The translations under genes were made by a program, and so were the position numbers. Below are positions 34,841 through 43,327 of a DNA stretch of 64,000 nucleotides, in pieces; position 1 is the first letter of the stretch; every line of letters begins with the position of its first letter. Under the pieces are notes generated by a model. The model was not told where the DNA came from, made no database searches, and saw only the letters and a list, made by a program, of their open reading frames with translations. The stretch is from DATAVB01 sp036267955 (GTDB lineage: Bacteria > Actinomycetota > Actinomycetes > Mycobacteriales > QHCD01), in assembly GCA_036267955.1 (NCBI GenBank), contig DATAVB010000011.1, forward strand, positions 26,833-90,832. Reading direction: 5' to 3'.

Positions 34841-35530
34841 TCAGTGACTGAACTTGGGGATGAGCGCGGTCAGCAGCTTGATCGCGATCTGCGTCTCCTC
34901 CGTGCTGGAGGTGTACGCCTTGAGGACGCCTTCGTCGTCGCCGCCCGAGCCCTCGGCCACGACAACGTCGTTCTCAGTGGTGACGGTCGCCGGGTGGCCA
35001 GCGATCTTGATGTTGCTGCCGCCGCCCTCGGAGCTCCGCTGCGAGTTGACGGTGAACGTGCTGAACTCGTCGATCAGCACATTGGGACTCCCGCCGGATG
35101 CTGCGAACGTGCAGTTGGTGTTCCCGCTCTTGCCCGATGCGGTCGCCGGCGCACCGAAAGCAGCGCTGATCTGTGCGGGCGTCAGGGACGCGCAGATCTT
35201 GCTGGTGGCGCCGGACGGGCCGGAGTCGTCGGATGAGCTCGAAGCGGACGGTGCACCCGATGGCAGGCCGCTGGGCAGCCCGGACGGGAAGCCTGACGGC
35301 AGGTCGCTGGGAAGGCCAGAGGGCAGTCCCGACGGGAGTCCGGACGGCAATCCGGACGGGAGGCCGGACGGGAGGCCCGACGGCTTGACCGGTCCCTGGG
35401 TCGGTTTGGTGTCGCCGCCCGCGGCGAAGGTCGCGGATCCGGCGGTCTTGGAGGCGCATCCCGTCACGAGCGCGATGGCAGCCACAGCTACGGTCGCGCC
35501 GATCGTGCGCGACACAGTTGCGAAGGTCAT
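34841..35530 (-). CDS. Lipoprotein with PSGL repeats and a DUF3558-like domain
   Basis: The 229-residue protein starts with a lipoprotein signal whose lipobox LVTGC puts the lipidated cysteine at residue 25. A linker follows with eleven PSGL-type units at residues 50-93, then a Ser/Asp-rich stretch. The C-terminal domain (ICASLTPAQISAAFGAPATA, then NCTFAASGG) resembles the DUF3558-type secreted fold with a cysteine pair. The repeat probably spans the cell wall as a flexible stalk. The protein is extracytoplasmic and its function is unknown. Confidence 0.8.
   Translation of the reverse strand: MTFATVSRTIGATVAVAAIALVTGCASKTAGSATFAAGGDTKPTQGPVKPSGLPSGLPSGLPSGLPSGLPSGLPSDLPSGFPSGLPSGLPSGAPSASSSSDDSGPSGATSKICASLTPAQISAAFGAPATASGKSGNTNCTFAASGGSPNVLIDEFSTFTVNSQRSSEGGGSNIKIAGHPATVTTENDVVVAEGSGGDDEGVLKAYTSSTEETQIAIKLLTALIPKFSH
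35249..35383 (-). repeat. Tandem 12-bp repeat encoding PSGL units
   Basis: About eleven copies of a 12-bp unit encode PSGL with three variants (PSDL, PSGF, PSGA). Unit number is likely to vary between strains. It lies within the lipoprotein gene. Confidence 0.9.
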
Positions 35531-35644
35531 GTGAAGTCCGATTCGTTGGTGACCGGTGCATCCTAGATGTCACGGTCGGACCGCTGATCGGGGATAGCGG
35601 TTCCGGGCGGGACCGACCAGATTCGAACGCGGCCAGGAGGTTCG

Positions 35645-36862
35645 GTGAGCGTGCCAGAACATGAGATTGATCAATCGTCGGCGCTGAGCGACGCCGGCTG
35701 CACGTTGGTCTGGGACGACGGCTATCTGAGTTACGACCTGGGCGGCCACCATCCCATGCACCCGATCCGCTGGGAGCTGACGCTGCGGCTGGCCCGTGAG
35801 TTCGGCGTGCTGGAGCGGATGTCAACGGTGCGGCCCGATCCCGCCACGCACGACATGCTCTGCGAGGTGCACGATGCGGCGTACGTCGAGGCCGTGGTCG
35901 CAGCTTCCGGTGATCCGAGTTACGTCGGCTACGGGATGGGCACTCCGGACAATCCGGTCTTCGCCGCGATGCACACGTCGGCCGCTCTGATCGCCGGTGG
36001 CAGCGCGCGTGCCGCCGAACTCATCGCTGTCGGTTCCACGAAACACGCGGTCAACATCGCCGGCGGGCTGCATCACGCCATGCGTGGATGCGCATCGGGA
36101 TTCTGCGTCTACAACGACGCCGCCCTGGCGATCGCGACGCTGCTCCGAAACGGTGTGCGGCGGGTCGCATACCTTGACGTGGACGTCCACCACGGCGACG
36201 GCGTCCAGACAGCGTTCTACGCCGATCCACGGGTGCTGACCGTGAGCCTGCACGAGAGCCCGCAGACATTGTTTCCGGGGACCGGCTATCCGGACGAGAC
36301 CGGCTCGGGCGCGGCGCTCGGGACCGCGGTCAACGTGGCGCTGCCGGCCGGTACCGATGATTCCGGCTGGCTCCGGGCGTTCCACGCGGTCGCTCCCTCC
36401 GTGATCCACGCGTTCGGGCCGGACGTGCTGGTCCTGCAGGCCGGATGCGACAGCCACCGCGAGGATCCATTGGCCAACCTCGAGCTCACCGTCGACGGTC
36501 AACGCGCCTCCTATCTCGCCGCCGCCGGCCTTGCCGACGAGCTCTGCGGTGGTCGCCTGCTCGTTCTGGGCGGCGGCGGATACGGGTTGGCCCGGGTCGT
36601 GCCGCGCGCGTGGACCCACCTGTTGGCGATCGCGTCCGGTGCGCCCGTCGACCCCAGCCGCCAGATCCCCGAGTCCTGGTCGGCCGAGGTGCGCCGTCGC
36701 GGCCTTCGCACCTCTCCTCCGGTGTCGATGACCGACGGCGGAGTCACCACGTACCAGCGGTGGCAGCCCGGTGGTGAGTCGCCGCTGGACCGGGCCATCA
36801 CCGCATCCCGGGCGGCGACCTTCCCGCTGCTCGGACTGGATCCGGACGATCCCCGTGACTGA
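35645..36862 (+). CDS. acuC: AcuC-like protein deacetylase (histone deacetylase family)
   Basis: This 405-residue zinc hydrolase removes acetyl groups from lysines. It has MHPIRWELTLRLAREFGVLE near residue 38, the catalytic histidine pair in GGLHHAMRGCASGFCVYND and the metal ligands in YLDVDVHHGDGVQ. DSHREDPLANLELT and GGGGYGLARVV follow. In Bacillus, AcuC activates acetyl-CoA synthetase by deacetylation. The GTG start has AGGAGG five bases upstream. The stop overlaps the next gene, a lysine acetyltransferase, so the opposing enzymes are translationally coupled. Confidence 0.9.
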   Translation: MSVPEHEIDQSSALSDAGCTLVWDDGYLSYDLGGHHPMHPIRWELTLRLAREFGVLERMSTVRPDPATHDMLCEVHDAAYVEAVVAASGDPSYVGYGMGTPDNPVFAAMHTSAALIAGGSARAAELIAVGSTKHAVNIAGGLHHAMRGCASGFCVYNDAALAIATLLRNGVRRVAYLDVDVHHGDGVQTAFYADPRVLTVSLHESPQTLFPGTGYPDETGSGAALGTAVNVALPAGTDDSGWLRAFHAVAPSVIHAFGPDVLVLQAGCDSHREDPLANLELTVDGQRASYLAAAGLADELCGGRLLVLGGGGYGLARVVPRAWTHLLAIASGAPVDPSRQIPESWSAEVRRRGLRTSPPVSMTDGGVTTYQRWQPGGESPLDRAITASRAATFPLLGLDPDDPRD

Positions 36863-39458
36863 CTACCCGCCGCATTGGGAGGCCGACGTCGTTCTCTCCG
36901 ATGGCAGCACGGCGCACATCCGGCCGATCGTCCCGGATGATGCCGAACGCATCGTCGCCCTGCATGGTCGGCTGTCGGAGCGGACCCGGTACCTGCGCTA
37001 TTTCGGGCCCTATCCCCGCATCCCACCGCGGGATCTCGAGCACTTCACCCACGTTGACCACCTCGATCGGGTGGCGCTGGTGGCGGAGCTCGGGCGTGCG
37101 CTGATCGCGGTCTGCCGGTACGACCGAATTGCTGGCGGCGACGACGCCGAGGTGGCGTTCGTCGTTGAAGATGCCCACCAGGGCCACGGCCTCGGGTCGG
37201 TGTTGCTCGAGCACCTCGGCGCCGCGGCCCGGGAACGGGGCATCCGGCGCTTCGTCGCCGAGGTGCTCGCCGAGAATCCGCGGATGGCGCGGGTTTTCAT
37301 GGACGCCGGCTACCAGGCCGAACGCTCCTTCGAGGGTGGCGTGGTCCATCTCGTCTTCCCGATCGAGCCGACCGCCCGGTCGATGGCGGTGGTCTACGAA
37401 CGGGAGCAGCGAGCCGAGGCCCGCTCCATCGAACGCATGTTGACCCCGCGCTCGGTCGCGGTCGTCGGCGCCAGCGCGGACGAGCAGAAGCTCGGACACG
37501 TGCTTGTCGCCAACCTCGCCGCGTCGAGGTTCGCCGGCGCGGTGTTCGCGGTGAACCCGCGGCCGCATCAGATTCTGGACGTCGGCACGTATCCGCGGGT
37601 GTCGGACATTCCGCAGGCGGTTGATTTGGCGGTGCTGGCGATTCCGCGCGATCAGGTCCCGGGGGTCGCCGCCGAGTGCGCGGAGAAGGGCGTGCGGGCT
37701 CTGGTTGTCGTCTCCGCTGGCTTCGCCGAACGCGACGAGTCCGGCCGCCGCGCCGAGGCTGAGCTGGTCAACTCCGCTCGCCAGAACGGAATGCGGGTGG
37801 TCGGGCCCAACTGTCTCGGAATACTCAACACCGATCCCGCGATCTCGCTGAATGCGACTCTCGCACCGGTGGTCGTACCTCGCGGACCCATCGGTTTCTT
37901 CTGCCAGTCCGGTGCTCTCGGCAGCGTCACGTTGCAGGCGGTGCTGGCCCGGGGGATGGGGCTCTCGACCTTCGTCTCCGCCGGCAACCGGGCCGACGTC
38001 AGCGGCAACGATCTGCTGCAGTACTGGGCCGAGGACGCGGCGACCGAGGTCGTGCTCATGTGGCTGGAGAGTTTCGGCAACCCACGGAAGTTCGCCCGGC
38101 TCGCGCGCCGGGTGGCTCGGCACAAACCCGTCGCGCTGCTGGGGCGGGGTCCGTGGTCTGGCATCGATGCTCCTGGGCTGCAACGCCTGTTCGACGAGTT
38201 GGGCCTGATCCGGGTGGACACGCTGGCCCAGCTTTTCGACGTCGGCATGCTTCTCGGCTATCAGCCGCTGCCCACGGGTGGGTCGGTGGCGATCGTCGGC
38301 AACTCCGACGCCCTCGGCGTGCTTGCCGTTGACGCCTGCTCGGGCGCCGGTCTGGCCGTGCCGCCGGACTATCCCGTCAACCTCGGACCCGACGCTTCCC
38401 CGGAGACCCTGGCGGGTGCGCTGGACGTGGCTCTCGCCGATCCTGGCGTCGACTCGGTCATTGTGGCGTTCGTCCCAGCGCTGCCCAGCGCCGGCACCGA
38501 CCATGCGGCGGCGATCGTGGCGGCGGCGGCGGCACACGACAAACCCGTGGTCTCGACCTTCCTGGGGATCGAGGGCATCGCGGCCGGGCTCGCCCGCCGG
38601 ACCGGGGACGGGTCCGTGACCCGTGGCTCGGTTCCGTCCTATCCGTCGCCGGAACGAGCCGTCCACGCGTTGGCGCGGGCCACCAGGTACGCGCGGTGGC
38701 GGGCGCGTCCGGTCGGCACGGTGCCGGAGCTGCCCGGCATCGACCGCGGGTCGGCGACCTCGATCATCGGCCAGACCTTGCCGGGCACCCGCCAGCTCAG
38801 CGACGAGGAAATGGCGAACCTGCTTTTGTGCTACGGGATTTCCGTCCTGTCACGACGGCTGGTGTCCACAATGGAGGACGCCTTGCGGGCGGCTGACGAA
38901 GTCGGTTATCCGGTGGCTCTCAAGCCGGTCGACGGGCCGTTGCGGCACCGGCCCGATCTCGGTGGGGTGGTGCTGGACATTGCCGACGCGGAGGAAATGC
39001 GGGCCGTGTACGGCGGGCGAATGTCGGCCGGTGTCCAGGCGGTGCAGCGCATGGCGCCGGAGGGCGTTCCGGTCACGATCGTGATGACCGACGATCAGAT
39101 GTTCGGCGCGTTGATCAGTTTCGGAATCGGGGGAGTGACGAGCGAACTGCTGGGTGACCGGGCCTACGCGACGGTCCCGATGACCGATCTGGACGCGGCC
39201 CGCTTGGTGCGGGCACCGCGCGCCGCGCCACTGCTGTCCGGCTATCGCGGCGCGGAAGCGGTCAACCTGCCAGCCCTGGAGCAGCTGCTGCTGCGGGTCG
39301 CCCGGCTTGCTGACGACCACCCGGAAGTGCTCACCGTGGCGCTCGACCCGATCCTCGTCGGCCGTGAGTCCCTGACGGTGCTCGGCGCTACGGTGACCGT
39401 GGGACAGGCAACGGCGAGGGCCAATCCTGGCCCTCGCCGTCTTCGTCCTGTTCAGTAA
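36855..39458 (+). CDS. Protein lysine acetyltransferase Pat (GNAT plus acyl-CoA synthetase-like domain)
   Basis: The 867-residue protein has an N-terminal GNAT acetyltransferase (about 1-175, acetyl-CoA loop HQGHGLGSVLLEHL). A CoA-binding domain follows (from MLTPRSVAVVGASADEQKLG), then a ligase-like domain and a C-terminal ATP-grasp-like region. The family normally inactivates acetyl-CoA synthetase. GNAT-first order resembles Streptomyces PatA and is the reverse of Salmonella Pat. Where active NDP-forming ligases have a phospho-histidine in an SHTG-type segment, this sequence has GRGPWSGIDAPG, so ligase activity is probably lost. GTG at 36855 overlaps acuC by eight bases. Confidence 0.88.
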   Translation: MTDYPPHWEADVVLSDGSTAHIRPIVPDDAERIVALHGRLSERTRYLRYFGPYPRIPPRDLEHFTHVDHLDRVALVAELGRALIAVCRYDRIAGGDDAEVAFVVEDAHQGHGLGSVLLEHLGAAARERGIRRFVAEVLAENPRMARVFMDAGYQAERSFEGGVVHLVFPIEPTARSMAVVYEREQRAEARSIERMLTPRSVAVVGASADEQKLGHVLVANLAASRFAGAVFAVNPRPHQILDVGTYPRVSDIPQAVDLAVLAIPRDQVPGVAAECAEKGVRALVVVSAGFAERDESGRRAEAELVNSARQNGMRVVGPNCLGILNTDPAISLNATLAPVVVPRGPIGFFCQSGALGSVTLQAVLARGMGLSTFVSAGNRADVSGNDLLQYWAEDAATEVVLMWLESFGNPRKFARLARRVARHKPVALLGRGPWSGIDAPGLQRLFDELGLIRVDTLAQLFDVGMLLGYQPLPTGGSVAIVGNSDALGVLAVDACSGAGLAVPPDYPVNLGPDASPETLAGALDVALADPGVDSVIVAFVPALPSAGTDHAAAIVAAAAAHDKPVVSTFLGIEGIAAGLARRTGDGSVTRGSVPSYPSPERAVHALARATRYARWRARPVGTVPELPGIDRGSATSIIGQTLPGTRQLSDEEMANLLLCYGISVLSRRLVSTMEDALRAADEVGYPVALKPVDGPLRHRPDLGGVVLDIADAEEMRAVYGGRMSAGVQAVQRMAPEGVPVTIVMTDDQMFGALISFGIGGVTSELLGDRAYATVPMTDLDAARLVRAPRAAPLLSGYRGAEAVNLPALEQLLLRVARLADDHPEVLTVALDPILVGRESLTVLGATVTVGQATARANPGPRRLRPVQ
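39411..39440. terminator. 13-bp hairpin terminator inside the 3' end of pat
   Basis: ACGGCGAGGGCCA and its exact complement TGGCCCTCGCCGT flank a four-base ATCC loop. The hairpin ends 18 bases before the pat stop, so the last codons of the gene form the stem. It also lies downstream of the convergent sigB gene and may serve both. Confidence 0.8.
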
Positions 39459-39487
39459 TCGTGTTGGGCGTCGCTAGGACTCCGCTG

Positions 39488-40543
39488 CTATGACTCCACG
39501 TAGTCGCGCAGCACCTGGGCCCGGGACGGGTGACGCAACTTTGTCATCGTCTCGCGCTCGATCTGCCGGATCCGCTCGCGGCTGAGCCCGAACGTGCGCC
39601 CGATCTCATCCAGCGTGCGCGGCCGGCCGTCGTCGAGCCCGTACCGCAGTCGGACCACCTGCTGCTCGCGGGTCTCCAGCGTGGTGAGCACGTCGTTCAG
39701 CTGGTCACGCATCAGCCCGAAGGCCACTGCGTCCTCAGCGATCGGGGCGTCGGTGTCCTCGATGAAGTCACCCAGCTGGCTCTCGCCGTCGTCGCCCACC
39801 GTCTGGTCGATGCTGACCAGGTCACGGGCATGTGCCGTGAGCTCGGCGATCCGACTCGGGTCGATGTCCAGCTCGGCGCCGAGCTCCTCATCGGAGGCAT
39901 CGCGACCCAACTGCTGGTGCAGCAGTCGGCGGGTTCGCTGGAGTTTGTTCACCTGCTCGACCAGGTGGACCGGGAGCCGGATGGTGCGCCCCTGGTCGGC
40001 CATCGCGCGGGTGATCGCCTGGCGGATCCACCACGTCGCGTACGTGGAGAACTTGAAACCCTTGGCGTAGTCGAACTTCTCGACCGCGCGGATCAAACCG
40101 AGGTTGCCCTCCTGAATCAGGTCCAGGAATGGCATTCCGTGGCCGGTGTAGCGCTTGGCCAATGACACGACGAGACGCAGGTTGGCCTCGAGCAGGTGTT
40201 CCTTGGCACGCTGCCCGTCGCGAACCAGCTGCTGCAGATCCCGCTTGCGTGCCGCGCCGATGTCGGTGCGCTCGGCGAGCAGGTGTGCGGCGTACAGTCC
40301 GGCTTCGATACGCTTGGACAGGTCGACTTCCTGCTCCGCGGTCAACAGAGTGACCTTGCCGATCTCGTTCAAATAGACACGGACCAGATCAGCGGATACG
40401 GCAGGTGCTTCCAGGTCGACCGGGCTGACCTCGACCTCATCGGTCGAGTTGGGCACGGCGGACCGCTGGGTGCGGTGCCGCCGCGACGTGATGCGTGGCT
40501 CGACCGACGCCGTGCGCCGTGGTGTGGTTCTTGTGTTTGCCAT
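39488..40543 (-). CDS. sigB: Primary-like sigma factor (group 2, SigB type)
   Basis: The 351-residue sigma-70 factor has region 1.2 (VRVYLNEIGKVTLLTAEQEVDLSKRIEAG), region 2 with NLRLVVSLAKRYTGHGMPFLDLIQEGN and KFSTYATWWIRQAITRAM, region 3, and region 4 with TLDEIGRTFGLSRERIRQIE. It lacks the long N-terminal region of the SigA-like factor at 45.4 kb and matches mycobacterial SigB in size and location near ideR. It recognises promoters close to housekeeping ones. The ATG has GGGGAGG upstream. The hairpin at 39411-39440 lies past its stop. Confidence 0.93.
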   Translation of the reverse strand: MANTRTTPRRTASVEPRITSRRHRTQRSAVPNSTDEVEVSPVDLEAPAVSADLVRVYLNEIGKVTLLTAEQEVDLSKRIEAGLYAAHLLAERTDIGAARKRDLQQLVRDGQRAKEHLLEANLRLVVSLAKRYTGHGMPFLDLIQEGNLGLIRAVEKFDYAKGFKFSTYATWWIRQAITRAMADQGRTIRLPVHLVEQVNKLQRTRRLLHQQLGRDASDEELGAELDIDPSRIAELTAHARDLVSIDQTVGDDGESQLGDFIEDTDAPIAEDAVAFGLMRDQLNDVLTTLETREQQVVRLRYGLDDGRPRTLDEIGRTFGLSRERIRQIERETMTKLRHPSRAQVLRDYVES

Positions 40544-40666
40544 GGCTGCCTCCCCTCGTTGGTACCAAGACAGTCACCTGTTCCAACGTTTGATAGGACG
40601 CGATGTTCCCGAATTGGTTGGTGCACCGAGCTGTCGACGATGACATCGGCCACGTGGACGGTCGGG

Positions 40667-41101
40667 TCAGGCCGGCGGATCAACGTCCAGAATGACCGTT
40701 ACCGGCCCGTCGCCGACCAACTCGACCGACATGTGGGCGCCGAACCGCCCGGTTGCGACATCCGTCCCACGACCGCGCAGGGCAGACACCACCGCGTCGA
40801 TCAGCGGTTCGGCCACCGGCCTGGGAGCTGCTGCGGCCCAGGACGGCCGCCGGCCCTTGCGGGTGTCGCCGTACAGCGTGAACTGACTGACGACCAGCAG
40901 TGGCAATCCTAGATCGGATGCAGATAGGTCTGCGTCGAAGATCCGCAGCTCGTGCACCTTGCGGGCCAGCGTGGTCGCCTCGCGACGAGTGTCGTGGTGG
41001 GTCACGCCGATCAGCACGAGCAGACCGGCGCCGATCTCGCCGACCGTCTGCTCCGCCACCACGACGCGAGCGGAGCTCACCCGCTGGACCACCGCCCTCA
41101 T
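40667..41101 (-). CDS. dtd: D-aminoacyl-tRNA deacylase
   Basis: Dtd hydrolyses D-amino acids from mischarged tRNAs. The 144-residue product has the usual length and motifs: MRAVVQRVSSARVVV at the N-terminus, LPLLVVSQFTLYGDTRKGRRPSW with the catalytic SQFTLYGD segment, and the C-terminal GRFGAHMSVELVGDGPVTV. The start overlaps the stop of the alpha/beta hydrolase gene (ATGA), so these two minus-strand genes are coupled. It ends 124 bp from the sigB start. Confidence 0.95.
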   Translation of the reverse strand: MRAVVQRVSSARVVVAEQTVGEIGAGLLVLIGVTHHDTRREATTLARKVHELRIFDADLSASDLGLPLLVVSQFTLYGDTRKGRRPSWAAAAPRPVAEPLIDAVVSALRGRGTDVATGRFGAHMSVELVGDGPVTVILDVDPPA

Positions 41102-41919
41102 CGCGGGTATCTCGCGGACACCCGGCCCACCACGTCCAGCACGGCCCGGGCCACGACGTCCGGGGCGTCCAGCGGCAGCATGTGTCCGACCCGTGGGATC
41201 ACTCGCAGCTCGGCACCGCGGATCCAGCTCGACAGCAGCCGCGGCGTGGCCGCGGGGATGACTCTGTCCTCGGTGCCGGTGAGCACGATGGCGGGCACGC
41301 GAATGGCGGCCAGCGCCGCGTCGAGCGCCGGCAACTGCTCGAGCAGCGCCCGCTGTTCGAGCAGAAAGCTCCGCCACACCGGCCGCTCGAACTGCACCCG
41401 CAATGATTCCCCAACCTCGTCGAGGTCGGCGGGAGCCACTCGCCGGCCCAGTTCCCTGCGGGCGCGGCGGCGCAGGATCGGCCCGGCCGCGCTCAGACCG
41501 GCGTACGCGAGCAGGTCGCCGAGGACCGGCCAGCCGAGCGGATGGTCCTGGGGGAGCAGGCAACGCGGTCCCACCGACGACACGAGGACCAACCCGGCGA
41601 CGCGGTCGGGATGGCGCACTGCAGCGAGTGTCGCGATACCGCCGCCCCAGCTGTGGCCGACGAGCACGGCGCGCCGCAGTCCGGCACCGTCGAGCAGCCG
41701 GATCAGCCACTCAACATTGCCCGGATAGTCGGTCGCCGACGCCGGGTTGGCCCCGTACCCGGGTCGATCAGGGTTCAGAACGTCGACGCCGGTCAGCACC
41801 TCCGCGTCGTCCAGCAGGCGACGTGCCGGCAGCCAGGAGACGTGGGTGGCAGGCTGGCCGTGTAGCAGCACAACAGCGGTGTCTGAGTGGGGCACGGGCA
41901 GTATTCTGCCGGTGCGCAT
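41098..41919 (-). CDS. Alpha/beta-fold hydrolase
   Basis: The 273-residue protein has the oxyanion region VVLLHGQPATHVSW, the nucleophile elbow GHSWGGG, an acid residue in LTGTEDRVIP and the catalytic histidine in IPRVGHMLPLDAP. It is a cytoplasmic serine hydrolase, and substrate cannot be assigned. ATG at 41919 is my choice; GTG at 41895 is possible, and a longer start at 41979 would approach the divergent HhH-GPD gene too closely. It is translationally coupled to dtd. Confidence 0.85.
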   Translation of the reverse strand: MRTGRILPVPHSDTAVVLLHGQPATHVSWLPARRLLDDAEVLTGVDVLNPDRPGYGANPASATDYPGNVEWLIRLLDGAGLRRAVLVGHSWGGGIATLAAVRHPDRVAGLVLVSSVGPRCLLPQDHPLGWPVLGDLLAYAGLSAAGPILRRRARRELGRRVAPADLDEVGESLRVQFERPVWRSFLLEQRALLEQLPALDAALAAIRVPAIVLTGTEDRVIPAATPRLLSSWIRGAELRVIPRVGHMLPLDAPDVVARAVLDVVGRVSARYPR

Positions 41920-42002
41920 GCCAAGCTGCCCATACCGAGATGCCCGCACCGAGATGCCGCACCGATGGCCACGCCGCACCGGCCGGAAAGGATGTCGCCG
42001 CG

Positions 42003-42578
42003 ATGAACGCTCCCGCGCTTCGGCTCAGCGGATCTGAGCCAGCCGACGCACTGCTGTCCAGTGACGCGCTCGCATTGCTCATCGGACTGGTGCTGGATCA
42101 GCAGGTGCCGATGGAGAAGGCGTTCGTCGGTCCGCACGTGATGGTAGAGCGGTTGGGTCACGCACTGGACGCCGCCGAACTGTCCGCCGCAGACCCCGAC
42201 GAATTCGCGGTCATGTTCGCCACACCGCCTGCGGTGCACCGATTTCCGGCAGCGATGGCCAAGCGCGTTCAGGCCATGTGCGGGTTGCTCTGCGAGACTT
42301 ACGACGGTCGGGCCGAGAACGTCTGGGCCGGCGTGACCGATGGGGCCACCCTGCTTCGGCGGCTCAAGACACTGCCCGGGTTCGGCGACCAGAAAGCCCG
42401 AATCACGGTGGCGTTGCTGGGTAAGCAGCTCGGGGTCAAGCCGACCGGGTGGCGGAAGGCTGCCGGCGAGTACGGCGAACCAGACGTGTTCCGGTCGATT
42501 GCCGACATCACCGATGAGGACTCGCTGCGCCGGGTCCGCCAGTTCAAGCAGGAACGCAAGGCGGCGGCTCGAAAGTGA
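42003..42578 (+). CDS. HhH-GPD-type base excision DNA repair family protein
   Basis: The 191-residue protein has the helical HhH-GPD core beginning ALALLIGLVLDQQVPMEKAF. The helix-hairpin-helix is LKTLPGFGDQKARITVALLG. Glycosylases of this superfamily flip out damaged bases, and the conserved actinobacterial subfamily here lacks the Fe-S cysteines of endonuclease III. The catalytic aspartate position is not obvious, so activity is uncertain. The ATG has GGAAAGGAT upstream. It starts 83 bp from the divergent hydrolase gene. No SOS box is seen. Confidence 0.82.
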   Translation: MNAPALRLSGSEPADALLSSDALALLIGLVLDQQVPMEKAFVGPHVMVERLGHALDAAELSAADPDEFAVMFATPPAVHRFPAAMAKRVQAMCGLLCETYDGRAENVWAGVTDGATLLRRLKTLPGFGDQKARITVALLGKQLGVKPTGWRKAAGEYGEPDVFRSIADITDEDSLRRVRQFKQERKAAARK

Positions 42579-42677
42579 CGCGGCGGTAGATTGCCGCCCC
42601 GCCGACCTGCGCGGGGCACCGAAAGGGTGGGACGATGGTCGGGTCGCGCCTGGCGGTCAGCGAGGAGGACGGTGCGG

Positions 42678-43025
42678 ATGCACAAGGAGCACGGTCTGGA
42701 CCGATCCGGACGGAAGCGGTCCGAAGAGCCCATCCTCATCACCGAGGCGCCGCAGAGCCCCCAGGCGGAGCTGAATTACCGCCGCCGACGGTATGCGATC
42801 ACGATGGGTATCCGGGTCGTCTGTCTCATCCTCGCTGCGGCGTTCCACACCATCGTCTGGCTGTGGCCGGTCTTCGCGCTCGGTGCGCTGGCGCTGCCCT
42901 GGATCGCGGTCCTGCTTGCCAACGACCGACTGCCGACCAATTCAACGCGGTTCCAGCGCTACGCGGGCGCCGGTCCCGAGCAGCTGGCGCAGAAGCCCGA
43001 TCCGTCCAGAGTGATTGACGAGTAG
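42678..43025 (+). CDS. DUF3099 membrane protein
   Basis: The 115-residue protein matches actinobacterial DUF3099: ILITEAPQSPQAELNYRRRRYAI, then two transmembrane helices (about 40-60 and 62-80), and a polar tail with NSTRFQRYAG. The first helix carries MGIRVVCLILAAAFHTIVW. ATG at 42678 sits nine bases from AGGAGG; a GTG six bases earlier is possible. The family is conserved next to DUF3039 and sigB, with unknown function. Confidence 0.83.
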   Translation: MHKEHGLDRSGRKRSEEPILITEAPQSPQAELNYRRRRYAITMGIRVVCLILAAAFHTIVWLWPVFALGALALPWIAVLLANDRLPTNSTRFQRYAGAGPEQLAQKPDPSRVIDE

Positions 43026-43099
43026 CGGCGGCTGCCCGCGGCGATCTTCGTGGGATACCGTGACGCTCTGCTGAAAAGTCGACGAGGAGGCAGCCTGCG

Positions 43100-43327
43100 G
43101 TGAGCACCCAGACCGATATTCGGCCGGAAGAGGCCAAGACCGACAACAGCGACGATCTTTTCCACTACGTGCGCAAGTCCAAGATCACCGAGAGCGCCGT
43201 GATGGGCAACAATGTCGTGGCGCTGTGCGGAGAGGTCTTCCCGGTCACCCGCACTCCCAAGCCGGGCTCGCCGGTTTGTTCCGAGTGCAAGAAGATCTAC
43301 GAGTCCTTGCCCGGCGGCGGTGCCTGA
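43100..43327 (+). CDS. DUF3039 small protein
   Basis: The 75-residue protein contains HYVRKSKITESAVMGNNVVALCGEVFPVTR and ends with a CSECKKIYESLPGG motif, as in the DUF3039 family. The cysteines suggest metal binding. GTG at 43100 follows GAGGAGG by nine bases. Its 3' end overlaps the convergent YihY gene by 31 bases. The function is unknown. Confidence 0.85.
   Translation: MSTQTDIRPEEAKTDNSDDLFHYVRKSKITESAVMGNNVVALCGEVFPVTRTPKPGSPVCSECKKIYESLPGGGA

Noticed and set aside
36798..38666. 622-codon minus-strand frame opposite pat
   Set aside because: No motif; the plus strand has clear GNAT and CoA-binding domains.
41936..41985. Imperfect repeats of ACCGAGATGCC before the HhH-GPD gene
   Set aside because: Copies are short and degenerate, and could be chance in this composition.
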